Below are positions 11,625-23,775 of a stretch of DNA of 64,000 nucleotides, piece after piece. Below the pieces are notes generated by a model. It was not told the origin of the DNA. It was given only the letters and a program-made list of their open reading frames with translations, and made no database searches. Origin of the DNA: Cristatella mucedo (taxonomy: Eukaryota; Bryozoa; Phylactolaemata; Cristatellidae); contig WPIO01000055.1 of the NCBI GenBank assembly GCA_009760855.2, positions 2,023,501 to 2,087,500 of the forward strand, read 5' to 3'. Position numbers and translations under genes: made by a program. How positions within the stretch are numbered: position 1 is the stretch's first letter; each line of letters begins with the position of its first letter.

Positions 11625-11748
11625 TAACCATATTATGCATGCTGACTGCATGTTACTACTAAGCATTTAATTGTGCTTACTTTTCAACGTACACAGTGCC
11701 CAGAGAGAGAGGGTCCCGTGCAAATGTATAATCATTATTTTTATTACT
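11625..11748 (+). mobile_element. LINE-B 3' end fragment, degraded
   Basis: TATTATGCATGCTGACTGCA, CACAGTGCCCAGAGAGAGAG and an ATCATTATTTTTATTAC end. This is the third plus-strand LINE-B tail in 1.2 kb. Confidence 0.6.
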
Positions 11749-12136
11749 GTTTAATCTCCGGTCAGGCATTCGGCTTACATGAGTGCTCTCGCGTTCCCGA
11801 TGCGGTGTATGTAAAGTGAAAGTTTGAGCTGGTCGCGAAACCCATTACACATACTTGCCAACGTAGCCACAATCGTAGACCAGTGTCCACCAACGAGTGC
11901 ACGATTAATTTTCAAATCTCCAAAGCTGATCAAAATCAAACGGCACTCTCAATTGCTAGAGAATCGCTGCAAGTCCAGCATGCCCTCTAGCAGATGGAAA
12001 GCAGCAAGACAGTGGAAGATACGCTGTTACGCTACGAGTACCCTCGTGCAAAAGCACTGCCTATCCCGGTGCACGATTGTTTCTTGGTATTTTAAAGGCG
12101 ATAATGACAGCCTCATCCGGTGTTGCCAGGATAGGT

Positions 12137-12628
12137 CCTTAATGATAATAATAATAATGCACTTGATAAAGCGCCCTCAGAGAACTTAATCTCTTTCTAG
12201 GCATTTTTACATTTGCTGCAAAGTAAAATGCAATTGAATGGTAAGTAAAATCATGCCTGAAAAACAAACAAAATGAATAATATGGTCAGGGGTGACATGC
12301 ACAGGGTCAGCATGCAAATGTGGTTAGTGGCAGCATGCACAGTGTCAGCACGCATAAGCACATGAAGGACGAATCACAGGGACCCGCTAAATGCTGTCCT
12401 AAATAGGTATGTTTTTAGGTTCCTTTTAAATGTGGTCAGGTCAGGGGATGTTCTGACGCAGGTCGGGAGGAAGTTCCAGGCTTTGGGAGCATACGAACTA
12501 AACGCACGGTCTCCAAAGGATTTGAGGTTTGTAAGGGGTATTTGTAGACTGCTAGGATTCCGAAAAGCGGGTGGTACGATGCTTGGCCTGGTGGGGGAGT
12601 AGATCTGGGAGATAGGCTGGAGCCAAAG
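12137..12628 (-). mobile_element. LINE-B 3' part
   Basis: From AATAATAATAATGCACTTGA to the C-terminal coding text ([39 protein letters not shown]) on the minus strand. Confidence 0.85.
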
Positions 12629-15079
12629 AATGATTCCATTGATGGCATTATTTGCTAGATTCATGAGCGAAGAAACGCGACGCAAAAGCAGAAGATATGC
12701 TCGCAAGAATAGGTATACTCACAAGAATAGACCAAATAGGCTAAGAGTCCCGCACCTCCGGCCAGAGCCAGCAAGCTTATGCAGCTCGTCTTCATCCTCA
12801 GCTCCTCGACCAGTCCGCTGAACGCCGGCGTCCGCATTCTGACACGTGACGTGCAAGCGGTGCCATCCTTAGCCGCAGCAGAAGGCCGACTCCTGCCCGA
12901 ACGCCAGTCAATCTCCGGTCTCGAATCGAATGCTAGCGCATGCAATGGGGCAATTAGTGGCTTCTTGTCTGCAGTGCTCACCTACCAGCACCCGCCCGCT
13001 TGGCCCTGTAGTGATAGTAACGATAATACAAACAATAGGTCGTTTGTATGTAGCCAGAGGAGAACTCAGCGTAATGCATCTTATTCTGTAACTTCGTGAG
13101 CTCGCAAGAACTAAATGGGTCCTGTTCTGGAGAGCCAACAGACTTCATATCAAACGACAAAGAAACGCGAGGAACATACACGTTGAATCGGAAGTGCAGT
13201 CAAGGAAGTGAATTGAGTGAAAGTAATGGCTCAGGACGGCTGGAAAAGATCTGCCGCAGTCAGCAGCATGAGAGGATGTCATTGCGTAAGAATTGTGGAG
13301 CTGAGCTCAGGCCATCAGTAAACTTGACTTAACAGGCTCGTCGTACAACGGTAACGTTCAGTCATTGCTTAAACGTAGGACGTTGCAACGAGTGACCACA
13401 TCCAAATGATCCTTGCCAGTATAGTTCCCGGGTCGTCGTTCAAAACTGGCAGACAACATACGGCCCAAATAATTGATCATACTACACTCCGTATGGTGGC
13501 ATCACTTGACAAGCAGAATACGATGCCTGCACGAGTGACACTATGGCTGAGTGACTGCTTGGCTGGGCTATATTCGCCCGGCGTTGGAAGTCGAAGGACG
13601 AGCATGATTTAGCGCAATTTCCTCCGGATGCCATTTGTTAATGTCCCCTGCAGTACACGATCGCTGAGCGGTCGAGTCGTCCACCGCCGCTGCACGCTAC
13701 CACTGTACTGCTCCCTACCACTGCACCGCGGCTGGCGAAAACGATTTTACCATCAACATTTCGCCAGGAAACGCGAACTCTTTTCAAACTCTTCCGTCTT
13801 CTTTAAGACGTTCACGGCATGAAAACCGGGGGCTCGGGGGTTAGATAATTCATGCTTGATAAACAGCTACGTGCAACCTGGCCTGAGCAGTTTGCTGCTA
13901 GCAGCCTGTGCTCTGGTGTCTAGGTAGGCTTGCTGCTGCTAGTTACGGTTTCGATGAGGGGCCCCGTCAGGACGCCACCGCAGGCCACAGCGACTACCAG
14001 CATACCATCGGTCGTTCGATTGTGCTAGTTTGGTTAGGGTTCGCGGTAGAGCTTTCGAGGGACTGCTTAATGGCGCATTACCACTACATTTCTTTAAGCA
14101 GAAATCCTTCTCAGCCGTTAGGAGTAGAGCGCAGCTGAAGCCGTGGGGTTAACAAACCCGGCCTGTCTGCCGGACGTCGATTGTCGCGTATATCAGAGGA
14201 TAGGAGAGGCAGCTCAGGTGCCGCGACCGCTACGTAACGCAAAGAAAGCTGTTTTTACTCAGTGGCTCCTCAGCAGCAGCACCTCGGACAGCAGCTACTC
14301 GGACGTCCCCTCCAAATAAACTGTCCCGTCCAGGCCCAGTCCGAGGCCGCGCTTGTTTCGGTTATGTCTCAGCAGCCGCCCTATAGCTCAATCCGGCGCT
14401 GCTACTGGCTTTCGTCAAGCTGCTTAGCTTTCCAAAGAGCTCAGTGCTGACTGCTTGCTTAGCCCCTACGGAAATGTCTCATAGTTTCGGTTATGTCTCA
14501 GCAGCCGCCCTATACGAGGAGGAGGGAGAGGCTTTCCGAATTATGTCGCATTAGCCCTCCCTACAAGGGTGGGGGTGGCTAAAAGGGGCAATGGGCAAGG
14601 CTACAGCTCTGCTAGGGTGCGTTAGACGGCTCGGTTGGACGTCCAGCTTGAAACCTCCGCGGTTAAATTGTATTGCTCCAGCTTGCAACGGGCAATTCAC
14701 AATTGCCTGCTGCAGGACTGTAAGTCGCGACCGGATCGCTAAATTCGCGTACCTTGCCCCTAGGCGAAGGCCCATAAGTCGCTACATAAATGAAGCTGCT
14801 TAATCAGCCGACCTTTACTTTATCCGAGTCAGCTGTAGCTAAAGATCATTGCTGGGATCTAGCTAGCTTGTTTGCATAGCTTAGTCAGTAAGACAAATAC
14901 TTCTGCATAGCCTGCACAGGGCAGATGGCTTGTCTAACTAATTCAAAATGTATGCGTGGTTTCATAGTTTTAAGCGACGGTCTGGCGTCCGTTTAGGGCT
15001 GAGCTTAATTCGCTATCAGCCTTTATTCTCCCCCCACCCACCATTCGATCGTCGAAAACGCGAGCACCTCACGATAACT
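12629..15079. other. Intergenic or intronic, mostly unassigned
   Basis: A degraded LINE-A piece (13130-13310) and a 31-bp direct repeat (14355-14385, 14484-14514) are present. No gene was recognised; short open frames look random. Confidence 0.5.
13130..13310 (-). mobile_element. LINE-A 3' fragment, degraded
   Basis: It contains AGCCAACAGACTTCATATC and GCGTAAGAATTGTGGAGC, matching the minus-strand 3' region of LINE-A in the same order and spacing. Confidence 0.6.
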
Positions 15080-16035
15080 TAATAATAATAATAATAATAA
15101 TAATACACTTGGTAAAGTGCCCTCAGAGAACTCAATCTCTTTCTAGGCACTTTACATTTGCTGCAAAAGAAACACGATCGAATGGTGAGTGGTATCATGC
15201 TTGACGAGCAACATGAATAGCATGGTTAGGGGTGACATGCACAGGGTCAGCATGCAAGTGTAGTCAGTGGCAGCATTCAGCGAGCGTAAACACATAAAGG
15301 ACAAATCACAGGGACCCACTAAATGCTGTCATAAATAGGTGAGTTTGTAAGTTCTTTATAAATGTAGTCAAGCAAGAGGATGTCGTGATGCAAATCGGGA
15401 GTGAGTTCCGGGCTTTGGGAGCATACGAACTAAATGCACGGTCCCAAAAGGATTTGAGGTTTGCATGAGGTATAGGTAAACAGTTGGGTTGGTCCCGCGG
15501 TTAAGGTGCTCGCCCCGACTAAGTGAAAGCCTAGATTATGCTTGGCAATCACATCGGCAAGAGGGAGAGTATAAACCGTGAAAAGAACCGTACCAAGCAC
15601 GGAGCCCTGAGGTACCCCATATTTCAGAGGTACCTCGGATGATCTTTGTCCGTTCACATCAATACTCTGGAGTTTTCCACTGTGATAGGACCTGAACCAT
15701 TGCAGAGCAGTGCCAGTGATGCCCAGGCGAGATGAGAGGCGCTCAAGAAGGACTTGGTGATCAACGGTATAAAAAGCTGCCGAAAGATCGAGCAAAACAA
15801 GCAGAGATGCTTTACCCATGTCTGCATTCCTAAATAGGTTGTTGTACACCCGAAGTAATGCTGACTCTGTGGAGTGATTAGCTCTAAAGCCAGACTGGAA
15901 CTTACTAGCATGGTTTGAAGTATCAAAAATGAGTTTAGCTGGTTCAGCATGAGTTCAACATAATCTCTATCCAGGTTTTGTATAGCTCGCAAGAAGCTGC
16001 TGAAATGGCGATGCAAGAGAATCAACAACCCAGAG
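15080..16035 (-). mobile_element. LINE-B with internal junction
   Basis: A minus-strand 3'UTR and C-terminal end (15080-15480), then a short SINE-1-like stretch (15484-15525), then the RT core (15540-16035: [33 protein letters not shown]). The FYADD region and most of the RT C-terminus are missing at the junction, which points to a deletion associated with the SINE piece. Confidence 0.83.
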
Positions 16036-16209
16036 TTAGTGACATGCATGGAACAATCATGCAAAACCAAGCAGGTATCATATTAGACCAGCATGCTAAA
16101 GCTAAAATGAAGACTACCCAGGGCCACTCACTTATGGCCTCCGGTTAGTTACCTCCGGCTACTAACATGCACCGAATAATTCGCAGGTATGCACAGCACA
16201 CCGGAACCA

Positions 16210-16580
16210 ACAATTCAAACAAGTTTACTTAGGCAAAGAGAAAGCTGACTGGATCGGACGCATCTTTAGCTGTGACTTGATAGATGCATGGTCGTTGGTG
16301 GTATTGACCATAGTTGAAAGCAAGTTCCAGGCTCCTGAAAGGCTCGATCACCAAAAGCTGTAAACTTAGTGTGAGGGTAAATGACCGATGCTTACGAGCC
16401 GATGGAGCGGAAACACGCAAAGTGAACAAAGAGAAACGAGGCTGATGCAAGTGAAGTGAGGTGTAAGCCAAACTGAGGATGTCTTGAAATCAATTTACTG
16501 CTTGATAGAAGCCAGTGAAGCTCATACAGAAGTGGTGTGAGGTGGCTGCTATGCCGTTGACGACAGACCAGACTGGCCTC
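16210..16580 (-). mobile_element. Third LINE family, RT C-terminal fragment
   Basis: Minus-strand text contains CRQRHSSHLTPLLYELHWLL and LRVSAPSARKHRSFT followed by a GDRAF-like stretch, the general L2/CR1 C-terminal pattern. The wording differs from LINE-A and LINE-B. It is degraded, with a frame break near GDRAF. Confidence 0.6.
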
Positions 16581-16624
16581 AGTTAAAAAGATATATAATT
16601 CATTTGTACTGCCCTCTAAGAGAA

Positions 16625-17095
16625 GGTTTTGTCGCTCACTTTGAGGTCACTTCATTTCTTGGCTCCAGCCTCTCTCTCTCAGATCTACTCCCCCACCAGG
16701 TTAAGCATCGTACCACCCGCTTTTCGGAATCCAACGGTCTACCAATACCTCGTACAAACCTCAAATCTTTTGGAGACCGTGCATTTAGTTCGTATGCTCC
16801 CAAAGCCTGGAACCCACTCCCGACTTGCGTCAGAACATCCCCTGACTTGACCACATTTAAAAAGAACTTAAAAACACACCTATATAGGACAGCAATTAGT
16901 GGGTCCTAAACTAATCACATTTGCATGCTGACCCTGTGCATGTCATCCCTAACCATGTTATTCATGTTGTTTATCAAGTATGATATTACTCACCATTCAA
17001 TCGTGTTTCCCTTTGCAGCAAATGTAAAGTGCATACAAAGAGATTGAGTTCTCTGAGGGCACTTTATCAAGTGTATTATTGCTATTATTATTATT
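16625..17095 (+). mobile_element. LINE-B 3' part
   Basis: Plus strand: [40 protein letters not shown] and a tail GAGATTGAGTTCTCTGAGGG with ATT repeats. It is followed at once by a minus-strand SINE-1 scrap. Confidence 0.85.
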
Positions 17096-17145
17096 ATTCA
17101 GGTGCTTCACATATGCCACGGGGCCCCCGAGCCCACGACTGCATC
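17093..17145 (-). mobile_element. SINE-1 middle fragment
   Basis: TTCAGGTGCTTCACATATGC, ACGGGGCCCCCGAGCCCACG. It directly follows the ATT tail of the LINE-B at 16625-17095. Confidence 0.6.
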
Positions 17146-17714
17146 AGTTTCTGATGATCAAGCTCATGTCAAGAGTCCTAAATAAAGGAAACAACAATAC
17201 TCAGGCTAGTGCTCAGAAGGTAGCTCGTCGGCCGACAGCTTTATGCTAGGGCATGCATTAGCACAAGCATGATCAAACGTAGGGCATTAAGAAGTTCCAC
17301 TAGGGTTTTAGAGCTTATCACTCCACAAGAGTCAGCAGATTGTAGAATGTGCAAGTGCCGAAGACCTCGGGAATGGAGCCCTAGGTAGAGAGTCTCTCTG
17401 CTTGTTTTACCGGATCTCTCAGAAGCGTTTGGTATCTCAGTGGGATACTTCAGAGCACGGATATCAGCAGGCACCGGTCATCAGGGAAATTTTAAAGATG
17501 GGGCACCATAAATATTTGTGCTTGGGCCACGTCGGTTCACAATCTATATGCTTCCTCTTGTCGATGTAGTCAGCTAGCACAATACAGGATTTCATTTTTA
17601 TGCAGATGAAACACAGCAATGCCTGTGCTGTGATCTCTTCCTGCCTTTCAGTGCTCTCATAACACCTGGCTGCATGTATATTGCTGACATTCATAGTTGA
17701 ATGGAAGCAAACTT

Positions 17715-18022
17715 ACACACTACGACTGTGGAACTCGCTTCCAAAATTCTTACGCAACGACAACTACTCTCCTGCTGCCGACTATGGCTCATCCTTTTCA
17801 GTGGTCCTGAGCTGCTACTTCCATGCTACTTACTACCTCAACTGCTCTCCTGACTCTGCTATGCTTCCCTCTTTCTCATTGTTACGTGAGACGAAGTCTG
17901 CTGGCTAACGCATGCGTACCGAAAGCCGCTTAGGCTGTGAGTGCGCTATAGACTCTCCTGCGTAACCACCACATAGTCTTTATGACTTTGTGGTTACAGA
18001 CGGAGATACATTACATTACTAG
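17715..18022 (+). mobile_element. LINE-A 3' end fragment
   Basis: It contains [32 protein letters not shown] and a tail TTTGTGGTTACAGACGGAGA followed by ACATTACATTAC, the LINE-A end. Confidence 0.82.
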
Positions 18023-18349
18023 TCATGGGCAAGCCTAGTAATATTCAGAAATAGGAAAGCTTAGCATGAAAATGGGCTGGCAAGCATATTTCCGGTGGCG
18101 TCAGCAGGCAATCGGCATGATTAAACAGGTGTCGACAAAGTGTGCTGCCAACGGGACCAATGGCGAAACACAGCCACTACCCACTAATCTTGTTAGGCCG
18201 CTATGCTCATACGACTGTGCCGAGGAGCCGGTGACTCCTTCGTGCTAGTTAATTTCTCTCATTCGTCTGGTCAGAACATGGACGCAAACGCAGCGCTCGT
18301 AACGGCGATAGTCTCAGCCGACGCGCGACGAATCGAGCCGGCGAGCTAC

Positions 18350-18880
18350 TTGAAGGTGCTTCACCAATGCACGCAGATATGCCAACTGCAGCAGGAAATC
18401 GGCAGCGACAAACAGCGCTCATATCTTAACCTATCAAGTCCATATCCACAATGTAGACAAGTCTAGTTGACAGCATCGGGCAGCTACAGACGTCCAACAG
18501 CGGCCACCGACGTATGCCGACGGCTGTCGGTGGCCTAGAGCCAAATTCAGCTCCGATGCTAATGCCGAGGTTGGAGTCCTGACTGCCCGCCTATCTCCGG
18601 GGCCAGCCTTTTATACGGCCTCACGAATGAACTATCGCATCGTCGAATAATCGCGAATACTTATTATACGCCATAATCCGACTGGTTTAGCTGGTGCCGC
18701 CGTGTTTTCAGCTGGAAAGGAGGCAGCACGAGAGTACATGTCACAACTGCCTGCCTGCCTATCTCATGGTGCCAGATTTTATACGGCCTCGGTCATTAGA
18801 GTATCGGATAATTACGTATTCGCGAATAATTATTATCAGCCATAATCTGGGACGGGGGAGGGTGTTCAGCTGGCGCTACA
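18350..18880 (+). repeat. Unclassified interspersed repeat, two tandem-like units
   Basis: Unit 1 contains CACCAATGCACGCAGATATG, GACAGCATCGGGCAGCTACA and ACTGCCCGCCTATCTCCGGG, followed by GCCTTTTATACGGCCTCACG. Unit 2 (about 18745-18870) repeats the CTGCCTGCCTATCTCATGG, TTTTATACGGCCTCGGTCAT and ATAATTATTATCAGCCATAA part. The same text occurs inverted at 22290-22690. No coding sequence was recognised. Confidence 0.7.
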
Positions 18881-21071
18881 ATTCCAAACGGAAGGCACAC
18901 ACTGGCTAGCCCGGCCAATCCGCCCCCGGGGACCCGGCGGCGACAGACACTGATTCCGGTCGCCTACCTCAGCCGGTATGGCTTATTGAGCGTCAAGAAA
19001 TAGCAACACAACTAATTAAACACAATTAATTTAAGCTCACGCGAGGGAGGACAGTGCTCTGATGGAATTGCACACTACCGACCCGTTATAGACCGACAGG
19101 AATTTCTGCTGCGGAGCACGACGGCCTTGAACTTTGTCTGCCGCGAGCAACCGCTCTGCGTTTTAGTTAGTACGATAGGTAGCTAAATCGCTAGCAACGA
19201 ACATTCCATAATATTATCCTTAATAATATACTATCTTATTAATATACATCTTATTAATTTGGGGGACATGAAAAATCTGGATAAAGATCAGTACAACTAT
19301 TACAGCCCAACGAATGGCTGGGAGTGGCGGCGCACTCCTGTAATCCTGCTACTGGGAGGCCGGAGTTGTCGGATGGCTTACGCTCGGGAGCACTCCCTGA
19401 CGTTGTCCTATGTCGATCGGGTGTCCGCACTAAGCTCGGCGCCAATATGGCCCCTCTGGGGGAGCCCGGAGGCGACCAGGTTGTCTAACGAGGAACGTAC
19501 CGGCCGAGGGCGGAAACGCAGCAGGCAAAAGTTCCCACGTGGAGCAGTAGTGGGATCGCGCCCGTGAATAGGCGGCGTCGAGGAGCCCGAGTTGTTGAGA
19601 TGGACGCAACTCTTTTTTTTTCTCCATTTACTGAATCTAGGTGTGTGACAAGATCTGGAAATGTCGTAAGGAACACAGCGAATATGACCTTTAAGCAGTT
19701 AGGACGTTACATTTAGGAAGATGCCGTCGGTACTAAACGACAGCTCGGAGAACGCGGTATCTATACAAACAATCTAGTTTTACCTAGGTTACATATGGGC
19801 AAGCAATGGAAAGATGATTATAGCAAGCGATGCTAGACGATAGCTCGGAGAACACGATATCTATGCATTCCGATTTTAGTTGTAAGAGTCCCGAGCAGCT
19901 TGGCAGACGGGCCAGTGTACATACAGCTGGTACAGCCAAATGATGGCGATCAATAGAACAGAGTGCTCGGGACGGACGGCTCGAGCGTGCTGTGGCAACA
20001 CGTACGTGTTTTACCAGCAAGTGACATTTGCCCGCGAAGTTAATGCGCTCATTACGTTGAAGTGAATGAGAATCAACTGCAGCCTTGTGGGTAGGGCTGC
20101 TCCTATACGTAAGTAAAATGCACTCCAACAGCTCGAGCTTCGCAGTGCCCCACCCCGAATGGCACAGCAAAGAATAGCGAGCGCATCGCGAAGAAATTCA
20201 CGCGCGGAGCAGCTCAGCTGCCCCAGAAGTGCACTTTTGCAAGTAAATAGCGGCCAAGTTCTTTAGCCGGCGGGCGGGGCGTTCGTGGAATGGTGGCGCT
20301 TGCGCGTCGTAGGTTTGCGGTTCCGCTCGTAATTGTTTAGCAGCGGAGCGAGGCTGCGAACGGGTGCATGGGCTGGCTGCCGTAGCGGTTTTAGCCGCTA
20401 TGTCAACTATCCGTAGCAATGCTACAGCCTGAACGATCCAAGTGCATGCCAGCGTTCGTTCCATGACATTTAACTGCCCGTTCTACGATTGCCTGACGGC
20501 AGGCTGGCACTCAGGCGAGCGCGCTTCAGGCGAGCCGAAGCTTTGAAATGCCGGTGTCCGTCTAGTGGCGTGACATGGGCTGCGCTGCGTGCACTGCCTA
20601 CGTCCACGCGCTCAAGGATGTAATGTAATGTATGGATGCTGACGCTGTGCCTAAGCTCACTATCCACACGTGCTTACTAAGAGATTAGATTATCCCAAAA
20701 CACTCTGAAAACTGTCTTATTACTGTTAAAACTACTATTACTGAAGCGACAATGTCTAAACCGACGAACTCGCTAATCATTCCACCGACTCGCGTCCAAC
20801 GTTCAATCTCGAGGCCGCGGTAAATGCTTTACTTCCGTTTCCGCCGCCTACCGGATTCGGCTCATGCAGGATTTTCGTGCCTGCTATCTCGGCGATTGCT
20901 AGCCGGCCGTGGCTGAATTGCTGGTTTTGCGACGGCCTGCTGACAGCGCCGCGTGGCCCGCCGCGCCGCGCGGCCTGCTGAAGTAGCGGAGCTTGACGAA
21001 CGACAGGCACTGTAGCACGCCGCCGCCGCTTTCGCGACCTCTTAGGCGTCGCTTCCGCCGTAGAAGCCGTA
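18881..21071. other. Unassigned stretch
   Basis: No protein match or element recognised. Short open frames on both strands show no known motif. Confidence 0.45.
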
Positions 21072-21255
21072 GATAATAATAATGACGATACATTTGTGCT
21101 ATTGCGCCCCCGGGGAACTCAAATCACTTTCTAGGCACTTTATATTTACTGCCAAGGAAGCGTGATCGAATGGTTAGCGATAGAGCGCTCAATGACTACG
21201 CAGCGCAAATAGCATGGTATAGGGTGACATGCGCAGGGTCTGCGAGCAGATGCGG
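21072..21255 (-). mobile_element. LINE-B 3' end fragment
   Basis: GATAATAATAATGACGATAC, GGGAACTCAAATCACTTTCT and GGGTGACATGCGCAGGGTCT on the minus-strand 3'UTR pattern. Confidence 0.75.
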
Positions 21256-21414
21256 CTCCGAGCAGTCGGCTATCGGTTAGACGTGCGGCCGGTGCTGATT
21301 GGTTGGCCTGCCGGTGCTGGTGCTCTTCCTCTTCCTGCTGCTTCCCGGTTGCCGTTTGCAAACGTGCCCCGAAGTACCGAGAGAACATCGCGCAGACCAC
21401 TGCGAAAACTGTTC

Positions 21415-21724
<310 letters not shown>

Positions 21725-21797
21725 AGTTTGCAAAGTGGCGAGGGAGCTCTCGAGAGCTGTTTCGGGAGCAAGCGGTGAATGCCGACCTAGATCGGAC

Positions 21798-21892
21798 TTA
21801 CGCTGACCCACAAGGCCTGCCTGCCACGGCCTGGCTCCTTCATCCATAGCTGAACTGCTGCTCCAGTTTCAGCCTCATCGTGCCTCAGGTCA
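21798..21892 (+). mobile_element. LINE-A internal fragment
   Basis: A short plus-strand piece matching the LINE-A segment coding [20 protein letters not shown] (here CTTACGCTGACCCACAAGGC onward). It directly follows the (GA)n composite repeat. Confidence 0.65.
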
Positions 21893-22289
21893 TTCTTCAT
21901 GCTTTCGGTGCTTGATGCCGTCCATGTCACTCACATCGTGGGTAATGATTCTCTTGCAGGAGGCTGTAAGATGCTTGGTTAGTCATGGAAGGCTCTCTCA
22001 CAGTGTCATACAAACGATCTGTTATTATTATTGTTGCTATTGCTATAGTCGTCATTATGCCTCCGATCTGCCATTTTTTTAGTCCCCCTCCTCTCCTTGC
22101 TAGGTCGTCCCCTCTGCACGTTGCTGGCCTGAGCGATCTGCCGTAGCTCGGGGTGTGCATCTGATTTGCCCACAGAAGGCCCCCCTTGCAGAGAGTGCAT
22201 GTGGGCTCAAGCTTGCTCAAACTTGCCCGCCTGCACGCACGCATGACCAGTTGTAATTTTAATATTTAAAAATGGCGGTTAGTTGCTAT

Positions 22290-22690
22290 TTGTGATTGCG
22301 CGATAGTTTATTGCCGAGGAAGTATACAAGTATGGCACCCTGAGATAGGCGGGCAGTGAGGATTCGAGACTCGGTGCATTGGCATTGGAGCACTGATTGA
22401 AGCTCTGGGTCACACAGCCTTTAATGTACGTCGTGGATGCTGTTGAACGTCTGTAACCATCCGATGCTGTTAAATAGACTTGTGTGCATTATGGATACCG
22501 ACTCGATATGCTAAGGTAGACGACCGAAACGATACCGAGCACTTGCGTAGCGGCGCACACACGCAAACAGCTCAGCTACCACGGGTGGCACAGCCAGCAG
22601 GCTGAAGACTGGGCGCTCGTCGTAGCTAGCTGCCCGGGGTTCTGCCACTGTCGGCATATCTGCGTGCATTGGTGCAGCGCCCACAAGCAG
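22290..22690 (-). repeat. Inverted copy of the 18.35-kb repeat
   Basis: Minus strand: CACCAATGCACGCAGATATG (22658-22677 region), CATAATGCACACAAGTCTAT, AACAGCATCGGATGGTTACA and CACTGCCCGCCTATCTCAGG, in the same order as at 18.35-18.6 kb. Confidence 0.7.
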
Positions 22691-23126
22691 CTAGCCGTGC
22701 TCCAAGGTTCAGGCGTCTCCAGTATTTGTGTCGCGAGTCGGTTATAACTAGCTCCGTTGCGAGAGCTGCATTTGTGGCTTAGTTGCGACCGGACGTGGAA
22801 GCTGCACATGGAGCGTTTGTGTAACACAGTTGTTGTCTCTCTGTAGCAGTTATGGCCGTCTGCGGTCTGTATCGCTGTGCCGTGCGCACGAAGGGGTTTA
22901 ATCGTACGAGTTCTGCTGCCTTGACCTCTGATGAAATGTGGCTCACTGCTTTCATCTCGTCCTCTCGTTTCTGCACGCACGTGACCGCCTTCGCATCTTT
23001 GAATCAGAGCCGTGCAGGTGAGTGAGGGCCGTTGTGTTGCATAGCACACACACGCGGCAAGTGATGCCTAAGTTGAGGCATCGCTCTCATCGCTTGCGTC
23101 GCTTACGCATCGTTGCTTGTTGCGTG

Positions 23127-23240
23127 AATGAATGATGTCTGCTGGCTAGCGTGTGAGCATCAAAAGTCACGCGGGCTGTGAACGGGCTCTAAGTCATGGT
23201 GGCTTTGTGGAGATATAGATATAGATAAAGATATTTCTCT
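23127..23240 (+). mobile_element. LINE-A 3' fragment, degraded
   Basis: TCTGCTGGCTAGCGTGTGAG, GCTGTGAACGGGCTCTA and GGCTTTGTGGAG parallel the LINE-A tail (CTGTTGGCTACCGAATGCG ... TTTGTGG). Confidence 0.5.
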
Positions 23241-23289
23241 ACTTTGACCTTGAGGCTGACCTTAGACTAGTAGCTAAGCAGAGGGAACA

Positions 23290-23775
23290 TGCTCTAGCTA
23301 CCAAAGAGGGTTGAATCTCTTTCTAGAGGCTTTATGTGTACACTTGCTGGAAAGGAAGTGCATCAATGGGTTAGTGATGGCTTGCACAAAATTGAGCATG
23401 CATAAGCACACTTAAGGATAATTCACACGGACCCAGCCACTGCAGTGATTAGCTGGTGGGCTTAAACATTTTTATAGATGTCTTTAAGTCGTGGGGGAAG
23501 GAAGTTGTGACATCCGTCGATGGTGAGTTTCAGGTTCAGGGAGCATAGGAACGGAAGGCATGGTCATTAAGGATTTCGAAGTTGATTAGAGGCACAGCTA
23601 AACGGTTTGAATCCGAAGTGTAGCTGGTACGTTGCGAGGCCTGAGTAGGAAGTATTTTTTTCAGATCGGCCGGAATAAGTGAATGAAGGGGGGGTCTTAA
23701 AGTGAGTTGTCAGAATCTTGAAGTCGATCTCTCATTTGATGGGGAACATTTACCTGTGTCGTATCTATCTAAGCT
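23290..23775 (-). mobile_element. LINE-B 3' part, degraded
   Basis: GAATCTCTTTCTAGAGGCTT, GCATAAGCACACTTAAGGAT and AATTCACACGGACCCA follow the LINE-B minus-strand order but with many changes and no open frame. Confidence 0.6.
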
